From: Microvelia longipes
Taxonomy: Eukaryota > Arthropoda > Insecta > Hemiptera > Veliidae
Direction of reading: 5' to 3'
Assembly (NCBI GenBank): GCA_018340805.1
Contig: JACMZG010001913.1
Span: 34,896,423 to 34,960,422, forward strand
DNA: 64,000 nt
Numbering within the stretch: position 1 is the first letter of the stretch; each line of letters starts with the position of its first letter. The notes beneath the pieces are model-generated. The model made no database searches, was not told the origin of the DNA, and worked only from the letters and a program-made list of their open reading frames with translations. Of the stretch, positions 1 to 13,439 are shown piece after piece. The translations under genes and the position numbers were made by a program.

Positions 1-2870
1 AATGTTTGCCAAATTTTCATAATTCAAACTTTACAAACTTGGGAACTGGTAGCTTGAGAAGAGCGAGGCCTTAAATAATCATGACGCAAAATTGGACAAT
101 TTCAATTCACACTAGTCTGGGTTGGCTTGTTTATTTTTCAATTTTTCATGCATACATCAATTTTCTTCACTAATAAGATGTTGCTGTTACAGTTTTTCCC
201 TTGTTTCAAAAAAATTTAAATGAATAATGAATGAGCTATCAACTTTTTTAGGAATTGCAATAATGGGAAGTTTCGCGTGAAATCCCTGTAAATTTAATCA
301 TTGCCTTGTCAATCTTGGTTGTTTATCGAAGAGTATTCATTTCCTCATCACACGTAATGAATTGATACAAAAATAGTCTCTTTCATGCCGAGAAAACAAC
401 ATGGAGCACATTCTAATCTAAGGCATCTGTTCCTTTAGATCTCATTGTAAGTTATTCATCCCTTTTTAAACTTTTCCAATTTTCTGTCAAGAGTCGTGTA
501 ACAATTGTTCAGTTCTTTGACTTTCGTTTAACCACAAGCATTCAAAGTTTATCAATGACGAAAGACTTATTTTGGTCTACCCTCTGGTTTTATTTTTTGA
601 GGTTCTCGCTTTATGACGGTAATTTTTTGAACCATCTATGACAGTTTTTTGACTTCAACAAAATCGTTGCATTAAAAGCTTACTTGAATGCCTTCGTAGA
701 GCTTCTGAGGCAGAATGGTTCAGCTGTATTCGTACACGAAAATCAATTGATATTTGGTTTCAGCTGTCGCATGATAAATGCTAAAGGAAGCAGATAATAT
801 TATAATGAATGGAAACATGTAAATGACTTATTTATTTTTTAATTTTCTGCCGCCATTTATGGTCATAAAATGTTTTGAGATCAATTGGCCAATAGTTAAG
901 CAGTGGAACTTATATAATATCTTTTACCAAAATAATATTGTAACAATCAATATATACCAATTGCATTTTAAAAAATTTTGAATTTTTTTTGTTATTTCCT
1001 GTCTTATTTTTTTAGTTATCTTATGAATTTCAACAACGCAAATCTCATAATTGTTCATTGTAGGCATATAACAAAAATATATTCCATTGTCACTGTTTGA
1101 TCTTCATTCTTGGATGGGAAAGGGAACCAACTGTCTATGTATTGAATTGTAATTGCAGGACGATATAAGAATGATGGAACAATTTGGCCAATAAAACGAT
1201 TTGAAAAATACAAAATAGTGTTAGTGCAAATATTTTTTAATATTTTAATTATAATAATAATATAATATAAGCAATTCATTTAACGAACATATTTGATAAT
1301 ACCTGAATAAGTGTTTTCAAATATTCTTTGTGGTACTTTGATAATTTTCGGTATAAAATTATTTTACATCCATATGTTCGTTTTAAGAATTGCTTCTCCA
1401 TAATTAATAATAAATAATATAATAATAAACAATAAATCAATGCATAAAATTCATCAAAATGTTTTTTTTATAAATATAAATAGTGAGAATGTACACGTTC
1501 CGGTTGTCTATCTTCATGTTCAAGGGTTGTGTAAGAAAAAAATGGTAATTTTTTGTTTTTGATGATGATTTTCAAAATAAAGTTTTTGTTTTATTATTCT
1601 AAAGTAGGACTATCAATTTTGTAAGGCATTAGTAGATGGATATGAGCGCAACTAAACCACCCCCCTACTGCAAACAATCAACATACATGGTTTGTAATTT
1701 TATACAGTTTATTTAGGAAAGCGATTACGACCAACACATGTATGAGTGCATAAAATACATGATTACGCTATTTAATTCATTAAAAAAAACCACCATTTAT
1801 TTCTTTACCACCATCAATAGCGTTTGTGTTCACGTTTTTACTTAATTTAATCAAGTTCTGATTCTTGCAGTTTCCAACGAAGAAGCGTTTTTTTCGATCG
1901 ATACCTGTTTTTTGCTGTGAGAATTGAATTTGGCTTTTCCCCCAGCCTTTTTAAACCGTGTCACAAACTTTAGTTTTTCCTCAATAGTAAAATTAATCTT
2001 CGTTTATTATACTTATTATCTTCATCGACACTAAAATAATTATTAAAATATACAATTTTCTTACAAATTTTACCATTTTTGAAATTATTACTCGAACAAT
2101 TTCATGTATTATTTAACAAAAATGAAAAACAATCAATTTTATGTTTTCTAAAATTAGCTAATAATCTAAGTTAGTATTAAGTATTATCAAAATCAACTAA
2201 ATAAAAATTTTAAATTTTTGGCTCCAAATAAAGGCCCATGGCTTTATTTTGGCAGAAAATGCCATTCTTAGAAGCCCATTGTGGGCTTAATTTTGTTGGG
2301 CCTCTATTCAGAAAAACCCGGTACCTAAAAATATGTGCAGTATTTTGAATCATAAATAAAGAATGAGGCTAGATGAAATTGAAAAATACTTATTTTAAAG
2401 GAATGATATAAGTATGTTCAGATTGTATAGAATTTGTTAGATTGATGTTTAGAATATTGTTTTCTATTTACAATTTTATTTTTATGTAATTATCATTTTG
2501 TATGTTATTTTTATTAACTGAGTTTTAAAAGTCGTTTGAACTTGTGTTTCAAAAAGGCAAGTTTAAAATCAACTTAGATTTTTGAAAGAAAATTTTAGTT
2601 TAGACCTAAATACAAGAATCGAAAAAAGCTTAATTTTAATTCATCTGAAAGTTAGTATTTGCTTTAATAAAGTCAAGTACAGTCAAACTTGCCAATTAAT
2701 GAACCTGTAATTAAGTGAAACTTTTCGATTAGTGAATAACTTTATGAAATTTTAAAAAAAATCAATAGTAACATAGGTATTGTTCATTTAAATACGAAGC
2801 ATTATGACAATGAACGTATTTTTTTATTAAATAATAAATCAAAACTCTTAGTAATAATAAGATTGGTAAT
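1..2870. other. AT-rich DNA without a recognised gene
   Basis: No open frame of recognisable protein character is seen on either strand; homopolymer A and T runs are frequent, as in introns or intergenic DNA. Around 2219-2330 there is a slightly more GC-rich patch containing a short hairpin (AAGCCCA, loop TTG, TGGGCTT) that looks like an old repeat remnant and weakly resembles 12585-12670. Nothing else is supported. Confidence 0.6.
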
Positions 2871-2879
2871 ACAATAATA

Positions 2880-5020
2880 CACAAATCTCATTGTCACACA
2901 GATTGCTTAAACTACAATACATACGATATGACACTGAAAATTGCTATATATAAATGATCTAACATAATCGTTAAAGATTATGTATATAATATGTCTGTAA
3001 ATTTCACGACAAGATATGAACAGAAGTTCAACGAGCCCAAATTAATGTTCATGATAAATCGGCAATAATAAATAACTCAGAGAGAATATAGCGCTATCGA
3101 GATATGTAGCAGAGATCAGAGTAACCTAGCTTGAGGCAGCTTAGTAAATATCACAATATCTAATAGAATACTAAATATCTGTATGTGAAAATAAGTTGCT
3201 CAGGAAAGTATAATCTGATAGAGAGAGATACACAAAACCAAGATTATCGTATCAGAGCTGTTGACGCTACATCGTCCTAAACTATACATAGAACTCAAAG
3301 CGACGACATGTTCGAAACCTTACTTGACACTATTGAAATAGGGTATACATAATTACGAACAGCTTGCACAGAACAACATAATCTGCACAATTCGGCTATC
3401 GTGTAGCGAATATCTTGATATGAAAACGCTTATTACTTCGTATATATGACCTTTATCGTTTAGTAAAGCGTTATTATAATATCCGCCGCTATTAACACCC
3501 GCACTAAGTAAACAAGATAAGTCATGATACAATACTACATATTTTAACACACAGACTTGACGTGGACTCATGTCAGAACTACATTATAATTCAGACTCAA
3601 CGAGCACACACATATTGAGTCGTATTCAATACTAATATGATAATATTGTCTGTGAATCGATAGCGGTTGAACATGGCTAAGATTATATACAAAACATTTT
3701 CTCAGTATCTTGCTACCATGTCTAACAAATTGTTAACATCTCCATATAATTATACACTGTATTCGCTATATAGCTGAAAACATGAAATTAAGAATAATAC
3801 GATAAAGTGTGAAATATCTTCAATTAGCGGGAGTCCGATGCGCACGAAATCTCGACATATTTTATATCTAGAACCAGTCTTGATGAAAGTACAGAGACGG
3901 CTATAATTATTCTAATGACTAGAGATAGTAAGTTCTACACAAGCATGTATATAAGTAAGCGTTTTATATAACACGAAATGCGAGAGAAAATAGAAGCTAT
4001 TGAAAACATATAACTATTTTTATATACTACTTGGGTATACATTCGATCAGAGACGATAGCTGAGCTAAGGGGTAAAATGCGACACACAAAGTAAACAGAA
4101 CATCCACTACTGTTAATATCATGGTCTGGGAGAAACGAGAATTCTCAAAGTAGACAACACTCACTACAATTGTCTTTCTCAAGAGTGTAATTTCACAAAA
4201 ATCATAAAATCTAAATAACTATCTGAAATTTATATTACTATAACACTGTTCAACAATTTGAAAAGTCTGTGAACATTGTTAGAGATAGTAGACATTTTGA
4301 AAGAAATAATTAATTCCATACTTCTGATAATTGTCTTACATACAATTCATGTAAAGTTAGTAGAGAGATACTGCTTGAGTTGTAGATCTAATACACAAAG
4401 GATAGATAAATTTTTTAGTTATTTAATATAGAAGCCACATACGCTCTAAGCTGCTATTACCTAAAAACGGATATCAATTTATGTTATAAGTCCTATGATG
4501 AGTATATAGATCAATATTTTTGTTAATATCTAACTGTATCTTCTCCGAGCGCGCATCAGAGAAGAAACTTAACAAGTAGTAGCATCCACTCAAGATCACA
4601 CAACATCTCACATGTAAATTAGACTCTCTAAGGGAAGCTAGATCTATAAAGTAGAAAACCGACGTTTCCTCGTGTTCACATAAACACTTATACATGAAAA
4701 TTAGCATGAAATAAAAATCCTGAACGTCTAGTAATGGACCTTTTGGCCTATCATTGCGAGAGTGGATTGTGTAAACATTGAGAGTTCAAAACAAAGAGGA
4801 TGTAATAATGAAAAAAGTTATGTCAAATAATTATATACATGAGCTCTAAGATTTTAGTCTGTTATTCTTCATCAAGTACACATGCTGTAATCGCGTGGTA
4901 AGTTAATCTCTATACTAGTTTATGTATTGTTTAAAGAGCGTAATATATCAAGCTGCGATATATAAAACTATCGATCAAAAATACAGCATAAGAAGGATCA
5001 ATCATCTAATTTAAAATAAT
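2880..5020. repeat. Insertion-inflated copies of the 288-bp satellite
   Basis: Landmarks of the clean satellite appear here in the correct order but separated by extra bases. Examples are TTCGATCAGAG near 4045, AAAGTAGAAAACC near 4638, ATAACACTGTTC near 4240, GAACATTGTTAG near 4271 and ATTGTTTAAAG near 4926. Successive copies of the same landmark lie about 455-530 bp apart instead of 288, and the excess is almost all short insertions. The stretch also has fewer long homopolymers than its neighbours. It is either uncorrected long-read sequence at the array edge or heavily decayed satellite; I favour the first. Confidence 0.7.
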
Positions 5021-8000
5021 CTGGGATTTCGATCACGCAAGAATGACTAACCCAGTAAATCACACAAAGTAAGAACTTATGCAATATGTCCTAGAAGAAT
5101 TTAAAGTAGAAACACAAGGTTTTTCTCGTTTTCCACGTTAAAATGCAAACATAACAACCTGCTTCTATTGCCTGAACATGTTAGGAATAGAAATAGATTG
5201 AAACAAATCTGCCGATTGCTTCTACATTCTTGATGGAAATCGCTTATTTCTCTAATGTTATTGTTTAAAGCGTATTTAAGCGCTTAAAACGATCAAAATA
5301 AGCATGAAAATCACTATTTTAATAACTGGATTTCGATCAGAGAACCACAGTAAATCACACAAAGTACAACTTATGTAATATGTCTGGAACGAATCTAAAG
5401 TAGAAAACCAAAGTTTTCTCGTGTTTCCCACGTCTAAAATGCATGAAATAACACTGTTCTATTGCTGAACATTGTTAGGAAATAGATTGAAACAAATCTG
5501 CCGATGCTTCTACAATTCTTGATGGAAAATCGCTTATTTCTCTAATGTTATTGTTTAAAGCGTATTTAAGCGTTTAAAACGATCAAAATAAGCATGAAAA
5601 TCACTATTTTAATAACTGGATTTCGATCAGAGAACCACAGTAAATCACACAAAGTACAACTTATGTAATATGTCTGGAACGAATCTAAAGTAGAAACCAA
5701 AGTTTTCTCGTGTTTCCCACGTCTAAAATGCATGAAATAACACTGTTCTATTGCTGAACATTGTTAGGAAATAGATTGAAACAAATCTGCCGATGCTTCT
5801 ACAATTCTTGATGGAAATCGCTTATTTCTCTAATGTTATTGTTTAAAGCGTATTTAAGCGTTTAAAACGATCAAAATAAGCATGAAAATCACTATTTTAA
5901 TAACTGGATTTCGATCAGAGAACCACAGTAAATCACACAAAGTACAACTTATGTAATATGTCTGGAACGAATCTAAAGTAGAAAACCAAAGTTTTCTCGT
6001 GTTTTCCACGTCTAAATGCATGAAATAACACTGTTCTATTGCTGAACATTGTTAGGAAATAGATTGAAACAAATCTGCCGATGGCTTCTACAATTCTTGA
6101 TGGAAATCGCTTATTTCTCTAATGTTATTGTTTAAAGCGTATTTAAGCGTTAAAACGATCAAAATAAGCATGAAAATCACTATTTTAATAACTGGATTTC
6201 GATCAGAGAACCACAGTAAATCACACAAAGTACAACTTATGTAATATGTCTGGAACGAATCTAAAGTAGAAACCGAAAGTTTTCTCGTGTTTCCACGTCT
6301 AAAATGCATGAAATAACACTGTTCTATTGCTGAACATTGTTAGGAAATAGATTGAAACAAATCTGCCGATGCTTCTACAATTCTTGATGGAAATCGCTTA
6401 TTTCTCTAATGTTATTGTTTAAGCGTATTTAAGCGTTTAAAACGATCAAAATAAGCATGAAAATCACTATTTTAATAACTGGATTTCGATCAGAGAACAC
6501 AGTAAATCACACAAAGTACAACTTATGTAATATGTCTGGAACGAATCTAAAGTAGAAAACCAAAGTTTTCTCGTGTTTCCACGTCTAAAATGCATGAAAT
6601 AACACTGTTCTATTGCTGAACATTGTTAGGAAATAGATTGAAACAAATCTGCCGATGGCTTCTACAATTCTTGATGGAAATCGCTTATTTCTCTAATGTT
6701 ATTGTTTAAAGCGTATTTAAGCGTTTAAAACGATCAAAATAAGCATGAAAATCACTATTTTAATAACTGGATTTCGATCAGAGAACCACAGTAAATCACA
6801 AAGTACAACTTATGTAATATGTCTGGAACGAATCTAAAGTAGAAAACCAAAGTTTTCTCGTGTTTTCCACGTCTAAAATGCATGAAATAACACTGTTCTA
6901 TTGCTGAACATTGTTAGGAAATAGATTGAAACAAATCTGCCGATGCTTCTACAATTCTTGATGGAAAATCGCTTATTTCTCTAATGTTATTGTTTAAAGC
7001 GTATTTAAGCGTTAAAACGATCAAAATAAGCATGAAAATCACTATTTTAATAACTGGATTTCGATCAGAGAACCACAGTAAATCACACAAAGTACAACTT
7101 ATGTAATATGTCTGGAACGAATCTAAAGTAGAAAACCAAAGTTTTCTCGTGTTTCCCACGTCTAAAATGCATGAAATAACACTGTTCTATTGCTGAACAT
7201 TGTTAGGAAATAGATTGAAACAAATCTGCCGATGGCTTCTACAATTCTTGATGGAAATCGCTTATTTCTCTAATGTTATTGTTTAAAGCGTATTTAAGCG
7301 TTTAAAACGATCAAAATAAGCATGAAAATCACTATTTTAATAACTGGATTTCGATCAGAGAACCAGTAAATCACACAAAGTACAACTTATGTAATATGTC
7401 TGGAACGAATCTAAAGTAGAAAACCAAAGTTTTCTCGTGTTTTCCACGTCTAAAATGCATGAAATAACACTGTTCTATTGCTGAACATTGTTAGGAAATA
7501 GATTGAAACAAATCTGCCGATGCTTCTACAATTCTTGATGGAAATCGCTTATTTCTCTAATGTTATTGTTTAAAGCGTATTTAAGCGTTTAAAACGATCA
7601 AAATAAGCATGAAAATCACTATTTTAATAACTGGATTTCGATCAGAGAACCACAGTAAATCACACAAAGTACAACTTATGTAATATGTCTGGAACGAATC
7701 TAAAGTAGAAAACCAAAGTTTTCTCGTGTTTCCCACGTCTAAAATGCATGAAATAACACTGTTCTATTGCTGAACATTGTTAGGAAATAGATTGAAACAA
7801 ATCTGCCGATGCTTCTACAATTCTTGATGGAAATCGCTTATTTCTCTAATGTTATTGTTTAAAGCGTATTTAAGCGTTTAAAACGATCAAAATAAGCATG
7901 AAAATCACTATTTTAATAACTGGATTTCGATCAGAGAACCACAGTAAATCACACAAAGTACAACTTATGTAATATGTCTGGAACGAATCTAAAGTAGAAA

Positions 8001-11000
8001 ACCAAAGTTTTCTCGTGTTTTCCACGTAAAATGCATGAAATAACACTGTTCTATTGCTGAACATTGTTAGGAAATAGATTGAAACAAATCTGCCGATGGC
8101 TTCTACAATTCTTGATGGAAATCGCTTATTTCTCTAATGTATTGTTTAAAGCGTATTTAAGCGTTTAAAACGATCAAAATAAGCATGAAAATCACTATTT
8201 TAATAACTGGATTTCGATCAGAGAACCACAGTAAATCACACAAAGTACAACTTATGTAATATGTCTGGAACGAATCTAAAGTAGAAAACCGAAGTTTTCT
8301 CGTGTTTCCACGTCTAAAATGCATGAAATAACACTGTTCTATTGCTGAACATTGTTAGGAAATAGATTGAAACAAATCTGCCGATGGCTTCTACAATTCT
8401 TGATGGAAATCGCTTATTTCTCTAATGTTATTGTTTAAAGCGTATTTAAGCGTTTAAAACGATCAAAATAAGCATGAAAATCACTATTTTAATAACTGGA
8501 TTTCGATCAGAGAACCACAGTAAATCACACAAAGTACAACTTATGTAATATGTCTGGAACGAATCTAAAGTAGAAAACCAAAGTTTTCTCGTGTTTCCCA
8601 CGTCTAAAATGCATGAAATAACACTGTTCTATTGCTGAACATTGTTAGGAAATAGATTGAAACAAATCTGCCGATGGCTTCTACAATTCTTGATGGAAAT
8701 CGCTTATTTCTCTAATGTTATTGTTTAAAGCGTATTTAAGCGTTTAAAACGATCAAAATAAGCATGAAAATCACTATTTTAATAACTGGATTTCGATCAG
8801 AGAACCACAGTAAATCACACAAAGTACAACTTATGTAATATGTCTGGAACGAATCTAAAGTAGAAAACCAAAGTTTTCTCGTGTTTCCCACGTCTAAAAT
8901 GCATGAAATAACACTGTTCTATTGCTGAACATTGTTAGGAAATAGATTGAAACAAATCTGCCGATGCTTCTACAATTCTTGATGGAAATCGCTTATTTCT
9001 CTAATGTTATTGTTTAAAGCGTATTTAAGCGTTTAAAACGATCAAAATAAGCATGAAAATCACTATTTTAATAACTGGATTTCGATCAGAGAACCACAGT
9101 AAATCACACAAAGTACAACTTATGTAATATGTCTGGAACGAATCTAAAGTAGAAAACCAAAGTTTTCTCGTGTTTCCCGTCTAAAATGCATGAAATAACA
9201 CTGTTCTATTGCTGAACATTGTTAGGAAATAGATTGAAACAAATCTGCCGATGGCTTCTACAATTCTTGATGGAAATCGCTTATTTCTCTAATGTTATTG
9301 TTTAAAGCGTATTTAAGCGTTTAAAACGATCAAAATAAGCATGAAAATCACTATTTTAATAACTGGATTTCGATCAGAGAACCAGTAAATCACACAAAGT
9401 ACAACTTATGTAATATGTCTGGAACGAATCTAAAGTAGAAAACCAAAGTTTTCTCGTGTTTCCCACGTCTAAAATGCATGAAATAACACTGTTCTATTGC
9501 TGAACATTGTTAGGAAATAGATTGAAACAAATCTGCCGATGGCTTCTACAATTCTTGATGGAAATCGCTTATTTCTCTAATGTTATTGTTTAAAGCGTAT
9601 TTAAGCGTTTAAAACGATCAAAATAAGCATGAAAATCACTATTTTAATAACTGGATTTCGATCAGAGAACCACAGTAAATCACACAAAGTACAACTTATG
9701 TAATATGTCTGGAACGAATCTAAAGTAGAAAACCAAGTTTTCTCGTGTTTCCCACGTCTAAAATGCATGAAATAACACTGTTCTATTGCTGAACATTGTT
9801 AGGAAATAGATTGAAACAAATCTGCCGATGGCTTCTACAATTCTTGATGGAAATCGCTATTTCTCTAATGTTATTGTTTAAAGCGTATTTAAGCGTTTAA
9901 AACGATCAAAATAAGCATGAAAATCACTATTTTAATAACTGGATTTCGATCAGAGAACCACAGTAAATCACACAAAGTACAACTTATGTAATATGTCTGG
10001 AACGAATCTAAAGTAGAAAACCAAAGTTTTCTCGTGTTTCCACGTCTAAAATGCATGAAATAACACTGTTCTATTGCTGAACATTGTTAGGAAATAGATT
10101 GAAACAAATCTGCCGATGGCTTCTACAATTCTTGATGGAAATCGCTTATTTCTCTAATGTTATTGTTTAAAGCGTATTTAAGCGTTTAAAACGATCAAAA
10201 TAAGCATGAAAATCACTATTTTAATAACTGGATTTCGATCAGAGAACCACAGTAAATCACACAAAGTACAACTTATGTAATATGTCTGGAACGAATCTAA
10301 AGTAGAAAACCAAAGTTTTCTCGTGTTTCCCACGTCTAAAATGCATGAAATAACACTGTTCTATTGCTGAACATTGTTAGGAAATAGATTGAAACAAATC
10401 TGCCGATGGCTTCTACAATTCTTGATGGAAATCGCTTATTTCTCTAATGTTATTGTTTAAAGCGTATTTAAGCGCTTAAAACGATCAAAATAAGCATGAA
10501 AATCACTATTTTAATAACTGGATTTCGATCAGAGAACCACAGTAAATCACACAAAGTACAACTTATGTAATATGTCTGGAACGAATCTAAAGTAGAAAAC
10601 CAAGTTTTCTCGTGTTTTCCACGTCTAAAATGCATGAAATAACACTGTTCTATTGCTGAACATTGTTAGGAAATAGATTGAAACAAATCTGCCGATGCTT
10701 CTACAATTCTTGATGGAAATCGCTTATTTCTCTAATGTTATTGTTTAAAGCGTATTTAAGCGTTTAAAACGATCAAAATAAGCATGAAAATCACTATTTT
10801 AATAACTGGATTTCGATCAGAGAACCACAGTAAATCACACAAAGTACAACTTATGTAATATGTCTGGAACGAATCTAAAGTAGAAAACCAAAGTTTTCTC
10901 GTGTTTCCCACGTCTAAAATGCATGAAATAACACTGTTCTATTGCTGAACATTGTTAGGAAATAGATTGAAACAAATCTGCCGATGCTTCTACAATTCTT

Positions 11001-11931
11001 GATGGAAATCGCTTTTTCTCTAATGTTATTGTTTAAAGCGTATTTAAGCGTTTAAAACGATCAAAATAAGCATGAAAATCACTATTTTAATAACTGGATT
11101 TCGATCAGAGAACCACAGTAAATCACACAAAGTACAACTTATGTTATGTCTGGAACGAATCTAAAGTAGAAAACCAAAGTTTTCTCGTGTTTCCCACGTC
11201 TAAAATGCATGAAATAACACTGTTCTATTGCTGAACATTGTTAGGAAATAGATTGAAACAAATCTGCCGATGGCTTCTACAATTCTTGATGGAAATCGCT
11301 TATTTCTCTAATGTTATTGTTTAAAGCGTATTTAAGCGTTTAAAACGATCAAAATAAGCATGAAAATCACTATTTTAATAACTGGATTTCGATCAGAGAA
11401 CCACAGTAAATCACACAAAGTACAACTTATGTAATATGTCTGGAACGAATCTAAAGTAGAAAACCAAAGTTTTCTCGTGTTTCACGTCTAAAATGCATGA
11501 AATAACACTGTTCTATTGCTGAACATTGTTAGGAAATAGATTGAAACAAATCTGCCGATGCTTCTACAATTCTTGATGGAAATCGCTTATTTCTCTATGT
11601 TATTGTTTAAAGCGTATTTAAGCGTTTAAAACGATCAAAATAAGCATGAAAATCACTATTTTAATAACTGGATTTCGATCAGAGAACCACAGTAAATCAC
11701 ACAAAGTACAACTTATGTAATATGTCTGGAACGAATCTAAAGTAGAAAACCAAGTTTTCTCGTGTTTCCACGTCTAAAATGCATGAAATAACACTGTTCT
11801 ATTGCTGAACATTGTTAGGAAATAGATTGAAACAAATCTGCCGATTGCTTCTACAATTCTTGATGAAATCGCTTATTTTTCTAATGTTATTGTTTAAAGC
11901 GTGTTTAAGCGTTTACAACGATCAAAATAGC
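5020..11931. repeat. Tandem satellite array, ~288-bp monomer, ~24 copies
   Basis: The phrase TTTCGATCAGAGAAC recurs 23 times, at 5331, 5621, 5909, 6197, 6484, 6772, 7059, 7349, 7636, 7925, 8212, 8501, 8791, 9080, 9368, 9656, 9944, 10233, 10523, 10811, 11099, 11387 and 11673. A damaged copy starts near 5022. Spacing is 286-290 bp. Monomers are nearly identical; differences are almost all one- or two-base indels in short runs (GGC or GC in the CGATGGCTTC phrase, TTTCCC or TTTTCC, AAAACC or AAACC). No higher-order periodicity is evident from these variants. Open frames on the minus strand across the monomer are by-products of the repeat, not genes. Confidence 0.97.
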
Positions 11932-11975
11932 NNNNNNNNNNNNNNNNNNNNNNNNNNNNNNNNNNNNNNNNNNNN
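11932..11975. other. Assembly gap of 44 N
   Basis: A run of N bases ends the satellite array in mid-monomer (the array breaks off within the phrase ATCAAAATAGC). The true array length at this locus is therefore unknown. Confidence 1.
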
Positions 11976-12180
11976 CAACTCTGAAGCATAAATACACTGA
12001 AAGCATTGATGATGCAAATACAACACATAAGGAAAGCAAAGGCAGACACATTCAAACACTCAAATATATATACACATACATACATGCAAACAAAAAAATT
12101 TGTAAAACACCTGAAACAAATAATTTTAGTGACATCCTGGTTTTGGATTTTTTTCCCAAATATAAAACTTTCCCAATATA
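11976..12180 (+). repeat. Interspersed repeat family A, 3' part
   Basis: The text after the gap (CAACTCTGAAGCATAAATAC, then AAAACACCTGAAACAAATAA and a T-rich end) follows the same order as the 3' part of the better preserved copy at 41420-41620. The two small overlapping ORFs here, on opposite strands, are products of this repeat and the N run. The 5' part is lost in the gap. Confidence 0.7.
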
Positions 12181-13015
12181 TCAACTATTTAAATGAAAAA
12201 AGTAAAAGGATTTAGAAAATGACTCCTTTATAATATTTAATCAAATTTAGCTGAAAAAAGAAAAACCCTACAATACGCGTTGAATTGGACTGAAGCCAAC
12301 CCGTTAATATCTGAATTACATCTGATTTTATACTCACAACTTAAATTTTATAGTTTATATTATTTAATTTTCACACAAAAAAATTTTTTATTTAAAACTT
12401 AACAAAACTTTTCCCAGCATAGGTGAAATAGTAAAACGCGCTCAATTCTTTCCAAATAGTATTTTACACAATAAAACCATAAAGGTTAAAATGCTTTGAA
12501 TTCACAAGTCAAATATATAAGAACCCTTTTCTCATTCAATTCTTACAACAAGAGGGTTCAACTCACAGGGTGTAATTTAGATATAGGGGCTCCAAATTTA
12601 GGGTCTTAATTCAATGGCCCACGGTTATATTCATTTGCCAAAATGGGTCGGAATTGAAAAGATTTTTTGACGTCCCTAGTTTATTACCTTAATATAATGC
12701 TCTTTTCACTTGAAATTTGAGTCGACATTCATTTTAAACGAATTATATTCTTAAATTATAATATTGTCTCAATAATTGCTTCTACAATTCTTTGTCTGTT
12801 AGCATACTTTTTATCCTATTCTTATTATTGTATATGAAGTTAATATGTATACAAAAAATTCGTCATAATATAGAAATGTTTTTGCTAAAACTCCATTCGG
12901 ATAGAGGTAAGGGTGCAAAGGAAAAGCGCCGCAATGTTTAATCGTTTAGTAAAGACAAACGGAGGAAATCATGGGGCAAATAAAACTAAATAAAATAGTA
13001 TAGTATAGATTGGTT
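12181..13015. other. AT-rich DNA, nothing recognised
   Basis: No coding signal is seen. The segment 12585-12670 (GGGGCTCCAAATTTAGGG onward) is a little more GC-rich and may be an old repeat remnant related to 2219-2330, but the match is weak. Confidence 0.5.
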
Positions 13016-13019
13016 TTGT

Positions 13020-13300
13020 AGAGCATTGTGTTTCTATCCATGATGTCCTACATCCCTGAAGATGCCTCCCACAGTGTAAGCGAAACGTCGGATTCTTCAT
13101 TTACATTTACGCGGTCACCACCGAAAGACCTAAATCTTCATGACAACAACCTACGCAATTTATTATGGTTCATTTACTTATAGTTTGAAACGGTTGATAG
13201 CAACTATTTTTCGGGCCCCAGTCATCTACATTAACGCGGTCACCACCGGAAAACCTAAATCTTCATGACAATAACCGCGGAAGCCTACGCAGTTTATTAG
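13020..13300 (+). repeat. Interspersed repeat family C (two partial units)
   Basis: The unit holds CCTGAAGATGCC, then GCGAAACGTCGG, then GCGGTCACCACCG, AAGACCTAAATCTTCATGAC and a GCGGAAGCC end. A second partial unit starts at about 13200. The same ordered words recur at 42940-43070 and 43795-43930. In all three places a family A copy follows downstream, so C and A may be the two halves of one element. Confidence 0.75.
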
Positions 13301-13439
13301 AATAGTATAAATAAGACAAAACAAATAATTATTGGAATCATAGTTAATATAAATTATAATTATTTTGTGAACTAAGAGATTAGCACACATAAAGAAAATT
13401 TTGAGCGAGATAGTGTAGGAAGATTTATAAAAATCGGAC

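Noticed and set aside
3353..4707. Minus-strand ORFs of 72-77 codons
   Set aside because: They lie in insertion-inflated satellite copies, with no domain or splice context.
6088..8064. Several minus-strand ORFs of 64-81 codons with near-identical sequence
   Set aside because: They are the same frame of the 288-bp satellite read repeatedly; frames break wherever a monomer has an indel.
5020..11931. CRISPR array
   Set aside because: The repeated unit is 288 bp, contiguous and without unique spacers; the context is eukaryotic. It is a satellite.
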